A stretch of 25,616 nucleotides of DNA from Gryganskiella cystojenkinii (lineage: Eukaryota > Mortierellomycota > Mortierellomycetes > Mortierellales > Mortierellaceae): the NCBI GenBank assembly GCA_015852425.1, contig JAAAIG010000450.1:5230-30845 (forward strand), given 5' to 3'. Both the position numbers and the translations under genes were made by a program. Below are positions 1 through 11,298 of the stretch, piece by piece. The notes below the pieces were generated by a model, which saw nothing but the letters and a program-made list of their open reading frames with translations, made no database searches and was not told the DNA's origin. How positions within the stretch are numbered: the stretch's first letter is position 1; each line of letters opens with the position of its first letter.

Positions 1-18
1 AAGGGTGCTTAATATATT

Positions 19-1062
19 TTACAAAGAGGCCACTTGAACTGGCAGGACAACCTTTAGATCCGACTTTAAGAGATGAAAGGGCATGGCTGTGGTCGAAGTT
101 TCTAAGGTTGCGTAAAACTGACGCTTGAACTTTTCTAGAACACTCGGCTGAGACTTCTCGGAGGACTCCGAAAAGAAATGATTCTCGATCATCTGCTTTG
201 TTCTTGTTTCTGAAAAAAGGACCTCTGTGCACGCATATAAAGCGACAGGCGCGTCAACACCACTTGCGTCGTCTCCTGAAAGTCTCTTAGGGGCTACGCG
301 TCCCTTCTCGCCCAGATCGAAATTGACACCAAAAGTATTCTCTGCTGCTGTTGCTGTTGCTGTTGAAGATTTCACTGAGGCTATCGACGCATTTTGGAAT
401 CGACGGACGAGTTCATCAACAAAGACTCCAAAATCATCTGCGTCTTCCAATTCCTCCAGCAACTCGTACGCGGTGGTCAACCCTCCTGCATCGTCCTTGC
501 CATCCCCAAATCGATGTACAAACGGGATTTGATATTCCTGCCTGGCAGAATCGCCCGTCTTCTTTTCGCCCGCGCTGGTTGTATTTCTCGAAGAAGATGT
601 TGAAGATGGCAGCTCTGAGAGCGTTACGCTATAATAGAGATGTGGTGGTATGCATCCATGAGGCTCGGGCATCTCGGGAGGGAAGCTTCCCCAAAGATGA
701 GGCGTTCCTGAGAGGAAAAAGACGGTGGAGTCGCGAGTACCCCGAGTCCCTAAAAAGGCTGAATCCTTTGGAGTTATGAGTGAATCTTTCTCCGGACGGA
801 AGACGGCCCAGAAATGAGGCTGTTCTGGTAGGCTATGGTCATGATGGTGGTGGCTGTGGCTGTCGTTGTCGTGGCTATGATGTTGGTCCTGATTAAGCTC
901 TTCCCCATTCTCTCCTGAATGATCTTGAACTGTGGGAGGATGGAGCGCCTGATTTGAATGAGTATTGGAGATGGATTCGACGGGTCCCGGTCCGTAGACA
1001 ATGTAGGCTGTTCCTTCGAGATACCTCCTCTGGCTGAGCATGCATGGTGTGGGCTGTGTCAT
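19..1062 (-). CDS. Hypothetical protein with His-rich tract, single exon
   Basis: I do not recognise this protein. It reads as one uninterrupted frame of 347 residues ending in TAA at 19-21. The frame stays open upstream to 1170, but only through a TTG there, so I chose the first in-frame ATG at 1060-1062; a second ATG lies at 1039-1041. Around residues 60-80 there is a His/Asp/Ser-rich stretch (HHSHDNDSHSHHHHDH) that could bind metal or simply be disordered. A Ser/Thr-rich segment follows near the middle, and an acidic, helix-prone segment (ELLEELEDADDFGVFVDELV) lies in the second half. I see no signal peptide or membrane segment. The length and non-repetitive C-terminal half argue for a real gene. 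It is divergent from the RICTOR gene, with about 420 bp between the two start codons. A spliced 5' extension cannot be excluded. Confidence 0.6.
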   Translation of the reverse strand: MTQPTPCMLSQRRYLEGTAYIVYGPGPVESISNTHSNQALHPPTVQDHSGENGEELNQDQHHSHDNDSHSHHHHDHSLPEQPHFWAVFRPEKDSLITPKDSAFLGTRGTRDSTVFFLSGTPHLWGSFPPEMPEPHGCIPPHLYYSVTLSELPSSTSSSRNTTSAGEKKTGDSARQEYQIPFVHRFGDGKDDAGGLTTAYELLEELEDADDFGVFVDELVRRFQNASIASVKSSTATATAAENTFGVNFDLGEKGRVAPKRLSGDDASGVDAPVALYACTEVLFSETRTKQMIENHFFSESSEKSQPSVLEKFKRQFYATLETSTTAMPFHLLKSDLKVVLPVQVASL

Positions 1063-1486
1063 TTCTTGATTGAATGGAATGGTCGTTTGAGAAAGAAAGA
1101 GAGACCCTTTCACACACGAGTCCAGTCTGGTTTTTGCCGCCAATTTCTGATCGACCTTATTTCCAGTCAAGGTACCTTATTTCCAGTCTACACTGAACCG
1201 CCCTTGCATTGTTCCATGCATTTTCAAAAAACGGACAGCCAACCCTCAAAGAAGCGCGAACCCCCTTTGTCACCATCCTCAACCGACCTCTTCTCTTCTC
1301 CAAAAAATAGGGCAGCACCCTTCAAGGATTATTTTTCTCATTTACTACCAGCGGGGTGCCCAACAAACACCTTCCATGCCTGGATTGACCACCTCGAACC
1401 ACTACCAGCACTTTACTCGCTAAAACAAAACTCTCGCCTTCGTGTATTTTTCTTACTTACTGGACTTTGAACACAAGCAACAGCAA
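1063..1486. promoter_or_regulatory. Divergent intergenic region between the His-rich gene and RICTOR
   Basis: This 424-bp stretch separates two divergent start codons and so should hold both promoters. The only clear structure is a short tandem repeat: a 15-base motif (ACCTTATTTCCAGTC) occurs at 1154-1168 and again at 1174-1188. I see no convincing TATA box. The sequence just upstream of the RICTOR ATG is A/C-rich (CAACAGCAAATG). Confidence 0.4.
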
Positions 1487-2697
1487 ATGAGTGCCCAGAG
1501 CGAGTCGGCCATGTTGCGGTCCTCGGCAGAGCTACCTTCTGAGATTTCACCTCATATCCTCCCTGTCGCAGGAGTACCGGCGTCCTGGACAAGCTCGCAA
1601 GGGGACGACGACACCGATGGAGTCGGGCAGTTACAAATGCTCGACGAGGATGAGGACGAGGAGGATGAGGAGGACGATGAAGAAGACGACGATGACGATG
1701 ACGATGACGATGACGAGGATGAGGATGCGGACATGCAAGATTCAGACCCGGATACGACAGATAACTTTGAGCAGGATTATGACGATGGCCACGAGCATGT
1801 AGGTTTCCATGAACGATGCTGCTTGTAAACAGTCTACTCGGTCAAGACCATATAAAGACCTTCATACTAATACTCTGCTTCCTTGTTCTTCGACTGATAG
1901 GATGAGGATGACTTGGAGACAAAGGTATGGAGTACCTATTAATACCACATACAATGATATATCCTGCCTTTAAGCCTATCGATTATGCCGCTGCTGACCT
2001 TGTTTTTTTACCATGGAAATACGTTTTAGATGGATGAGCTATACCATCAACTACAAGTGGAAACAAAGGCGAAGGAATCGGCAGAGAGTTTGTTGGAGGT
2101 ATATGAGTGTTATCTAAATGTCAACTCTCCAGGCGCGGGCTGTTCATAACCGAGACGATGGACAACTAAAACGGCAACATTCCCGTGTCTTACCTCTAGG
2201 TCTACCGAAGCAAGGACGTTGGCAACTCTGGGAACAACAAGCTGAGGAATCAGGTCGAAAATGAGCTTCAGGCTACGCTGGAACGAATCGCCGAGATCAA
2301 TGCTCAATTGGACTACTACAAGCAACGGGCGTTCGACCCTCCATCCTTTGGTAAACATCTCCAGTCGACTTTAACGCTTGGCTCGGTTTTTTTTTTTTTT
2401 TTTTGCATTTTCTCCAGTGGACATTAGACAGGTAGGGCAACAGGCAGGTCGCGTGCTGACAGTATCGTTTGGTTTCTCCATGAAAAAAAATCCCTGTAGA
2501 ATTCCCTTCGGATAACATTTTGAAAGATTCGAACCAGTCTTTCCCCGTCTCAACAGGACGGAGCCACTCCAACTCTTTCTCGACCAGCGACTATGCCGAT
2601 AACGAAGATGGTGAGCGAATGAGGTTATCATATCTGGCTATCTAGTCAAGGCCACTTCACTTTTGGATCTACAAGGATACAGGCACTGACCATGCTC

Positions 2698-2736
<39 letters not shown>

Positions 2737-5700
2737 TATTCTCTTGATCTCTTGGGGAAATTATAGACCGCCAGAGCGTGCACTCAGCCCTTGGAGATAT
2801 CATGGCGTCACTCAGGAGTTTACTTGATTCGCCATCAGTCAGATTGGAGCACCTCTCTAGACTAGTCAACCTATTGAAAGAGAACCCGCATGTGCATCCT
2901 GGATATCCTTTACAGGAGCTCGTGCAATGGTGAGCAACGTTTGCGGACATCAACCCCATATTGCATCAGCGGCGAACTTATTCCTAACCAATCTTGTTCT
3001 ACCTGACTCTCCAGCTTACGGTTCTGCCTCGCCAGCACTGTTCGGGAGATCCGCTTGAATGGGTATCGATGCCTTCGACTTCTCTCAGTTACAGGACCAC
3101 TTGGACCAGTTTTGACCGCATACAAAATAGATGTGTTTCTTATTAGGTAAGGTTATTACTTGAATATCGTCTGTAGTTAAAACATTCTTTGTGTTACTAA
3201 CTTGCTTAATAACTTGGCGCACTTCTCAAGATCATTAATGGCGGACCACAGATTGGAATCAGAGAGGATCGAAGCCCTTAAACTCGTGCGCTGTTTCATC
3301 ACCACTAAGGAAGGCATGCAACATGTGTCGGACGGCGTACTACGAGCAGTGATCGCTATCGCGGAACAATCGGATGAAAGACTGCGGAATGCCTGTCTAG
3401 AAACACTGGGCGAGATGAGTATGTGGACGAACCCCCATATAATCATTGAACAAGGGTGGCTTCGTGGCACGATCTAACAAGTCCTTAACTTTTTTGTTAT
3501 AGTCATGGCGGACCCCAAGCCAGTAGCACGCTGTGGAGGATTCAGGGCTATTTTGGTGGCTCTTTCGGACAACCTTCAGGATCTCTCGGATGCCTTGCTC
3601 AAGGTATTCTTGTACATGCTCGAAAGTCCAGAAACCAGATGCTATGTGAGGCAGGGCTTGGATTCAGAGGTTAGTTGTTGGAAACAAACAAGGATGTTGT
3701 TGACTGGCTCATAGTTGGATTGTAGCTAACTCGTCCATTTCGCCGTCGTCTTCAACTGCAGATGGTCATGGCGGTGTTTACAGATATCTACTCTCTTGGA
3801 CCGTCGTACTTGGATCGCGTGAAAGCTTCTGGACGGATTGTTATATCGATGGTACGATCCTGGGCTGGTTTGATAGATCTCTGCGCCAACGACAAGCGAG
3901 CCGTTCGATCCTTAGTGCAATCGATCAAGTTGCCAATTCAAGAAAATCGAGTAGGTTGCTCGCTGAATGAGAAAATGAAACTGTAGATCTGACGAATCGA
4001 TACTTACGATATTTCTTCTCAATTACAGAAAGTATTGCTGGATATGCTTTACGAAATCTTTCGCATTCAGACCCCAAGGTGGCTTAAGGCCTTTTTAGAC
4101 GGCAAGACAGGTAAACCTCCGGCCCTGCATTGAATCGTTGATGAGAATCTGACCAGATACTGACATAAATGCACTTCAGTTAAACCTACACAGGACGAGC
4201 TCGACAGCTATTGGGATGCGAACCTTCAACCACTAGGTTTAGTTGACCACCATCAAAGTGTAGTCTTAACGGTCTTCATAGACTCGGGGTTACTGGAGGT
4301 GAGTCAAATGAAAGATGGCAGTACACTTACAGGACTCATTTCTCTCGATTATTAACTATATTTATTTATTTTTGTGTAATTATTAGTCTCTTATATGGCT
4401 TATTGTCGAGAATGGAAAAGTTCAAGAATCGGGAAACCTTGATCTAAAGGTGTTGAGGAAAGCAACGCTGCTGATACCTGAACTGATGCAACTTTCCCAC
4501 AAGGTGTTACCGGCATCCAAGAGTATCCATGTACAGTCTTTGCCCTTACTCTTCGAAGTCGCCTCCAACTTTCAAGATCAAGTCCTGCGACATATCGCAA
4601 CGAACGCTTTCCGATTCATTGACACTCTGAGTCGGACAACAACAGGCACCCTACCTGAGAGGTATGATATAGGAGCGACGGTGTTGAATGACTTGCAAAC
4701 AAGTTGATATGCTAACGCGCTGGAAATTGCTTCTATAGGACACACGAAGGATGGGGACAACGAAATATTGACCGTATCAAGTTCAAGATTGGGACTCAAA
4801 TGGATGAAGTCAACTTTCGATCTTTATTGAACGAGACTCAGGTAAAGCAGACTGTTGGAGCTCGTGGGGGGACATCGAACTTTGTTCTTCATAATGAAGG
4901 TCGCTAACACTTTGATGCCTGTTAATGTAGGTGTTGAGCACGAAAGATGCCTCCAAATGGAAGTGGAACTCAATACTGGAAATTATCCAAGGTCCCATGT
5001 TGAATCCGCGCCGGTTAGATGAGGCTACCAGAGGCACCAAGTTCACAAAGCGCATTTTGGCCTTTTATCGTCCTCTTAATCAACGGTATTCGAATCTACC
5101 CTCGACTGAGGTAAGCTGGGCTGTGGCAGATTAATTTTTTATATGTTTTGTGATGACTCTAATGGCTGCTGCCTTCCTTGACCTGTCTCATTTCTGTCAC
5201 AATCTTATAGTCTCACCATATGTACACCAAGATCGGCTGTGCACTTTTTGACACACTGGCGAATACGTCTGAAGGAGCCAAATACCTTTCGCAGAACAAG
5301 ATATTGCGACTCATTGCTGATGGTCTCGCACAGCTGGACCCGGTGAGTTATTTTACGCTGTAACTTTTTCAACATTGATCGGAAGGACAGAAAAGCTTTT
5401 TTCTGTTGTTTCTGAACACAAAGTTTTTTTCTTCGTCACTAACACGCTAATCTATTCTTATTATTTCCAGATGCGTGGCCTTCCAGGATCCGATCCTGTT
5501 TTCTCAAGGGAGAAGATGGAAACAACTCTCACTTCTGGGTACTTTGAAATGCTGGGAGCTCTCTGCAAATCCCGAAGCGGATCAAAGTAAGGCACCAGAA
5601 AACAGTCTGAGAAAAGTAGCAATGCTGCGATTTATGTCACGACAACTAATGCGTTGCTCACTGTTGTTATTAGGATTTTGGAAAAGTTCAAGATCTTCAA

Positions 5701-8700
5701 TTTGTACTATCGACTAAGTGAACTCCGAAGTCGCGACGACATTGTGAAAAAGATCATCACATCCATGGACTACAGCGTGTAAGACAGATAACACTCTTGG
5801 CATTCGCCGCGTCCTTGATCTAAGATCGCCTAACCGTTTCGATACCCTTTTCTGTTGGTTTTCAATAGTGATGGTCATCCGCGTGTGATCCTATCCAAGG
5901 TCATGACTTCTGGATACAAACATATTCGACTGTTTGCTACTCAGCATCTGGGCAACATTCTCAAGAGCGAGAAAACCGACTCTAATGATTGGGCTATCCA
6001 ACTTCTCTGCACTCAGGTAGGGGTCATATATACCACGGATTACATTTATTTTTACTATCACCTGCGGTCCTGCTTGACTGAGACTCGTCTTTTTTTGTTT
6101 TTAGCTTTGTGATCCCAGCACGGATGTCTCTCACATGGCCGTCAGGATTTTGGACGAAGCTTGCTCTTACCGGGAAAACTTGGATACTCTGATTCGACTT
6201 CGCCCAAGTCTTGACCACCTGGGAGAGGCTGGAAACCCGCTAATGTTCCGGTTCCTTTCGACGTCCATGGGATTCCAGCATTTGAGCGACATGTCCTATA
6301 TCGAAGGAGAGATGGATGACTGGTTCATGGTAAGATGGGCTGTTGCTTTACGCATAGATGCATGCTTCATATCGAAATGAAGTGTAGCTTACTTCCTTTC
6401 TGTATTCGACTGTGTGTCTAGTTTGGCAACCGGCAGTACATGATCAACACTGAAGTGAAACTGGCGAAAGTAATGGAACTTCAGCGGTTTAACCCTTTCT
6501 CAGAAGATGGCAAATACGAGAACGAGGCGGAGGTGCAACTTGCGTAAGTAATAATCACCGCCATTTATGAGAAAGGTTGAAAAGTCAGGGCTCTGATTGG
6601 TTTTTTTTTTTGCTCTTTCATTAGTAACGCAAAACTGGTTCTGAGTGCGCACTTTTACGGAGAACTGACGCGGACTGAGGAAGGATGTGAACTTTTGAGG
6701 AAAAAAGGTTACTTTTCAGACTATGCTCGCTACATCCGAGAGCACTGTGCGGAGAGTAAGGACTCGGCTATAATTGCCGAACTGAAGTCGGTTTTGTGGG
6801 CGGTGGTAAGAGAACTTGATTATCTTATGAATATTTCGTACGCAGGTAACGGAAACGTATCTAACCTCACACTTTTTTGGATAGGGAAACATCGGATCCA
6901 CTGTTGGTGGTCTTCCGTTCCTTGAAGAAGAGGCCTTGATCAAGTACATCGTCGGCATAGCTGAGCGGTCCAAAACTTTATCCTTAAAAGGGTAAGTGTT
7001 TGATCTGCTTCAACAACTAGACATTTTGTGTCTTACAAATCGAGCCAGCTTTACCGATATATACTCTTCTTCAACTCTAATTAGAACTTGCTTTTACGTG
7101 CTGGGTTTGCTTTGCAAAACGACACAAGGAATGGAGATTTTGGAAGATTATGGCTGGCAAGGAATTCTACATCTTGACAAAACTCCTCGAGGGTTATGTT
7201 TGCCGAGAGACCTTAGCAAGTTTTTGGAAGTAAGAAAGATGGACAATTACTAGATTTTTATCTCTTTTCAATTGTACGATCGGAAACCAACTCCTCTCCT
7301 GTTTACTTTTACTTTTAGCTCCCTAAATGGTCATACTACAAGGAGAATGTCCCTCCTCTCGTTCTGCCGTTGGCCGTGGAAGGAAATGTGGTTGAAAAGG
7401 AGATTTTGAAAATGGCGGGAGAACTTGGCAACCACATCTTGACCAACGGAGCCTCCAAGTCGTTAGCCAGGATCAAGCAAGAACATCCAACCTATTTTAC
7501 AAGTCTTCCCGTCTATAGCGCTGTCTTGGATCTACTCGGATATTACCATTTCAGGCTTCCCGTCAGACGATTCATTTTGGGGCTTTTTGACATCAAATTC
7601 GAAGGAACTGTATGGGATAGGCTTGATAATTTAGATGTGCCCCTGTACTCAGCTACAACGCCTGTGTAAGTTCTTCGTTTCCATTTTTGGGGTCATCGCG
7701 AGCATTACTCACGTACTGTGATATTAATCGGATACTCGTTTATGAAAAATAGCATCGAAAATCCAAAGTTCAATCAAGCCGAGAGTGAAGAAGAGACAAT
7801 GCGAATCCTCACGCCTCCTCTTGCTGCCCTGGTCGGTGGATTTCCTACCCCAGAAACCGAGAGAAAGATTGAGGAACAGGATTTTGGCACTCCAAGTCCA
7901 CCTGGACCTCTCCTTTCCTCAGATTCCTCTATGAGCATATCCCGGCCACCGATCCCTCCTCCTCGGCCAAACCCACACGCGTACGAAATTCTCTATACCA
8001 ACAAACCCTATCACAAGAATTTCGCAAAGGAAGCCGGATTGACGCCTTTACCGCCAAGAGTACGTGCCGCGACTCCGATCCCTTATGGGAGCGATGCCTT
8101 TTCAAGTGCTGGATCTTCGTCTGATACCGGATCTGCTCACACTGCGGATGAAATCTCTCCGACAGCCTCTCCACAGCTCGGCTTGATTCGTCCAAAAAAG
8201 GTTGTGATTGGATTTAATCCACCCCCTCCACCCAAGCCTGTTCCCAACTTTGCGGCGTTTATGAGCTCAAGGCCTCGTCGACAGTATAACCCAGCCATCC
8301 TTGCTGCCCGTTCGTCAGCAAGTCGGGATGTGACACCTCCACCACGAAACACCACTATGTCCCCGCCTGTGCCTCAGCTTGGTGGGTCAGAAAGTAACAG
8401 CGGCAATGATGGCAGTGGAGTGTTTCCAATTGCACCGGCCTCGGAATCCAGACCAGCATTGCCCGATTTTTCGCATCTACCACAAACACATCGCAGACGA
8501 CCACCACTCGCATCTGTCTTTGCCATGAGGAACGAAGGTTCCTCGGGGGGTGCATTTGCCGGCCCTTCCAATGGCCACCCTCTATTGACTTCGCCTACTA
8601 AGAGCAAACCTCCAAGCGAGTTTACCTCTTTAAGTGCAGCTGCAGAGGAGGATGCCGACGACGACGTCTCATTGGCCACGCCTTTGAATTTGTCCCCTAA

Positions 8701-9601
8701 AACTGAAGGCGGATACCCGTATGATTCATCTTTGGGATCCACGAGGTCATTGACGGCGCCGCAACCCGTGGCACCACCTTCGCCTCATGTAGCGCGTTTG
8801 GTCCAATTTTCAGAAGATGCGCCCTTGATTATTCCTCCGATCCGTCAGAGCAACACGCCAGGTATTCCTGAAAAGTCTACTACACTGCGGTCCGGTACTT
8901 CTTCACCGACTTTGCTCCCTCCGCCGCCACCCTTAGTTCCAGTTATTAAAACCAAAGGTCGTCGATGGAGTGGCGGTAGCGACTTGGAGCCGAGAGGGCA
9001 TTTGGGAGGCATAATCCCAGCAACGAGTCGTCGTAACACTCGACTACAATCCAATCCCATCTCAATGACTGCTGCGATGCGCTCCGGTTTTCTTTCTCAT
9101 TTGGCTCCTCCTACTCCTGTGATGGCCAAAGCAACATCTGCTCACTCTCTAGGCCCTCGTCCTCCTCCTCCTTCATCGTCGTCACCGTCTCCCCGACTTT
9201 CTCAGGATCAACAGTCTGGATCTGGGAATGCCACTGCAGTGTTGTTCCCGCCGCCTCCACCGCCGTTACTGAACGTTGCCAATTCTTTCCAGAGGATGTC
9301 ACCCCTGCACGGCGTGCAGCCTCCACCGGCACCATCTTCTTCCGTGTCCTCGTTTGCGCTTTCATCGCCGATCGGATTATCCCCGCGTCCTGATGAATCG
9401 CATCCGTCACCTGTACTTGGACAGCATTCCGAGGTATTCCCCACTTCAGCTGGATTTGGATCTCGAGAAACCATACCTGAAGAGGAAGAGGATCGAACTC
9501 GAGAGGACCGTCATGGTGTATCCGACATCTCTGACGGTGGGGCTACCGGAACTGAATCTGGGGCTCTGAAACCATCAAGTATTGGACTGGGGTTGATATA
9601 A
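1487..9601 (+). CDS. RICTOR/Ste20/Avo3-type TORC2 subunit, 26 exons, 1913 aa
   Basis: RICTOR-family scaffold of TOR complex 2, which controls actin, membrane stress and AGC-kinase activation. Exons: 1487-1798, 1901-1924, 2030-2098, 2200-2350, 2500-2610, 2767-2929, 3015-3146, 3231-3418, 3503-3669, 3762-3950, 4029-4110, 4180-4298, 4387-4661, 4739-4841, 4931-5110, 5211-5342, 5471-5586, 5674-5778, 5869-6016, 6105-6329, 6422-6543, 6625-6805, 6885-6991, 7085-7229, 7319-7665, 7753-9601. All introns are GT-AG and every phase matches, giving one open frame. Residues about 52-86 are almost pure Asp/Glu. A coiled-coil, possibly HR1-like segment spans about 115-185. Armadillo-like RICTOR_N repeats start near 222. 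The RasGEF_N_2-like block is at about 955-1080 (RFLSTSMGFQHLS; HFYGELTRTEEGCELL). RICTOR_V is at about 1096-1165 (GNIGSTVGGLPFLEEE; VLGLLCKTTQGMEIL). The conserved end (FRLPVRRFILGLFDIKF) is near 1270. The last exon encodes a ~616-residue disordered, proline-rich tail. Confidence 0.93.
2698..2740 (+). repeat. (TTA)n microsatellite in a RICTOR intron
   Basis: About fourteen near-perfect TTA/TAT units lie in the intron between exons 5 and 6, with one interruption (TTACTATTATT). It lies 26 bp or more before the acceptor at 2766, so it could act as part of a long T-rich tract, but it is most simply a neutral microsatellite. Confidence 0.9.
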
Positions 9602-9848
9602 TAGCGAGGATGCTGAACCTCCTCTATCTTATCTAGAGCATTAATCAGCTGACTTCCCAACGTCAAATTACCTCCTATGTTAATGACCTATGCCCGAAAT
9701 TGAATTAACCTTGTTTAGAGGCTGGAAAAAAAAACTTGTCGCAATACTCTTTTTCTTTTTGTATTTCGAGGAGTAATTGCATACAAGAAGCACTGAGTGT
9801 GCTTTTTTGTTGAAAGATATATGCAAGGCGGGGGGAGAGAGGACATGG

Positions 9849-10510
9849 TCATGAATAATTGTCCGGCTTATTGGAAAGGGATGCACAAGAGGTCACCAGT
9901 GGCTCCAAAAATAAAATAGAACCAAGCAACCACGAAGAGTATGGGGCAACGGTGTAGTAAATCCAGTATGCGAAGTTGAATATTTGTAGCAACAGGAGGC
10001 ATCCGTGGAAGAAGAGATAAAGAGAGTAGACGACGACAAGAGCGCTGCCGCTTTGAGAAGGAACCAGATGTCTAGGAGCTGTAGACATGGAGTGGAAATC
10101 ACAAGGCTGAGGAAAAGGAGGTAGGTGTTGAAGTCGTTACAGGCTTGTGAAAAATAGGTTTGTAGAGATTGCTTTCGAGCGTAAAGGAGGTTTGGAATAG
10201 TGAAAAAGAAAAGGTTGTAGATATAAGATTTGATGTGTGGATCGGCTTCGTAGATGGTTCAAGGACGGGACCCAAAGACCAGCCCGATGAGATCTACGAA
10301 GACGAAGTTGACGGTATCGGGATAGAGAACGTTCAGTTTGAGACCGAAAAACGTCCAGTGGTAATGTAACCACGCTAGACAGAATAGAAAAAGAGATGAA
10401 GAACCAGGATGATGAAGAAATAGTAACAAAAAGAAAGGGAAATCTGACAAGTCCAAGATCAACTTGACTTTAACGGATCCAAAGGAAGGACGTGTGACAA
10501 ATCGTCTTCT
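9849..10510 (-). pseudogene. Decayed polytopic membrane protein
   Basis: Read on the minus strand, this stretch encodes a mostly hydrophobic protein that needs one stop codon and one frameshift to be ignored. From about 10510 downward the frame gives a basic start, then a hydrophobic segment (FPFFLLLFLHH), then WTFFGLKLNVLYPDT and FVFVDLIGLVFG. A TGA follows at 10259-10261. The same frame continues after the stop (TIYEADPHIKSYIYNLFFF, NTYLLFLSLVIST) to about 10040, where the reading shifts into the frame giving VVVYSLYLFFHGCLLLLQIF and FAYWIYYTVAPYSSWLLG, ending at 9849. The pattern suggests at least four membrane spans. There is no good ATG at the upstream end. I do not recognise the family. 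Unrecognised introns could explain part of the disruption, but no GT-AG pair clearly bridges the stop. Confidence 0.45.
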
Positions 10511-10714
10511 TTAATGTAAGAGCTAGGGGTTTCTATGCTAATTTTTATCATTGAAGTGCTTCATCGCCATATACTCTTTCTTCTTGGTCGTCTTGGGTCA
10601 TTGCTTTGTTCGTTTCATAGTAAAGTCATCCATTCGTTTTTGTCGTGATCCGTCTTTTTGTGTCCTGGGTTCCGAGATAGATTTCGTTCGAATTCCTTGA
10701 CTAAACTCAGCTCG

Positions 10715-10920
10715 ACATGTTCTCATCGGCAATTTCTTATCGATATGTTCTCATCGACATGTTCTCATCGATACGTTCTCCACGATATGATTTCAGCTGT
10801 ACGCTCCTATCGGTCGGCATGTTCTCATCGGTACGTTCTCAACGATATGATCTCAACTGTACGCTCCTATCGGTCGGCATGTTCTCATCGATACGTCCTC
10901 ATGGGTATGTTCTCAACGGT
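10715..10920. repeat. Nested tandem repeat, ~60-bp period with ATGTTCTCATCG core
   Basis: Three successive 60-base blocks (10741-10800, 10801-10860, 10861-10920) align without gaps. They share GGCATGTTCTCATCG, TACGTTCTC, ACGATATGAT and CTGTACGCTCCTATCGGTC in various combinations. Inside the blocks and just upstream, the 12-base core ATGTTCTCATCG recurs five times, so the 60-bp unit looks like a second-order expansion of a shorter motif. Forward frames stay open across the block by chance of composition (repeated FSS-like residues), but no ATG-led gene model fits. Confidence 0.85.
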
Positions 10921-11015
10921 CTTTGTCGCGTCGCAAAATCCGCCAGTATTCTTTTCCGTTGCAGTACCACATCGTAACTCGGTTCGGTGACATCACAACA
11001 GAAAACCTAGTCACA

Positions 11016-11121
11016 GCGACGTGCGACGTGTTAGGGCAAAAATCCAGCCTAAGCCACAATGACGTGCGACGTGAAAGTAAGGGCAAAACCAACCTAAGCC
11101 ACAATGACGTGACGTGCGACA
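11016..11121. repeat. ~45-bp direct repeat with GACGTGCGACGTG motif
   Basis: Two and a third copies of a ~45-bp unit lie end to end. Each unit holds GACGTGCGACGTG, then AGGGCAAAA, then CCTAAGCCACAAT; the third copy stops after GACGTGACGTGCGAC. The TGACGT core resembles a bZIP/CRE half-site, but nothing else here points to a promoter. Confidence 0.8.
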
Positions 11122-11298
11122 GTCCGAGACCAACGATGTCGGAGACGCGTTCAGTCTACTGAGAGATAAACAGAGAGACGAAGAAAAAGAAGACGAAAAA
11201 AATAGCATACACAACGAGAAAAGAACGGGTTGACTTACCAACTTACCAATAATGAACTTGAAAGGAAAGGAAGAGGAGAGATTGTTTGAAAGGAATGA

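Noticed and set aside
1063..1170. N-terminal extension of the His-rich protein to 1170
   Set aside because: The extension depends on a TTG start, which is not expected in a nuclear fungal gene; the first in-frame ATG is at 1060-1062.
1552..1734. Minus-strand frame encoding a poly-serine protein
   Set aside because: It is the antisense of the Asp/Glu tract in RICTOR exon 1; the serine run is a direct consequence of the GAT/GAC/GAG repeats.
2418..2431. A 14-bp micro-exon between RICTOR exons 4 and 5
   Set aside because: It has AG and GT borders, but including it puts a stop into exon 5; skipping it keeps the frame open.
7929..9474. Multiple frames antisense to, or out of frame with, RICTOR exon 26
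   Set aside because: They are shadows of the proline-rich exon; none has start context, introns or recognised motifs.
10715..10920. CRISPR-like array
   Set aside because: The repeats are contiguous without unique spacers, and the context is a eukaryotic genome.
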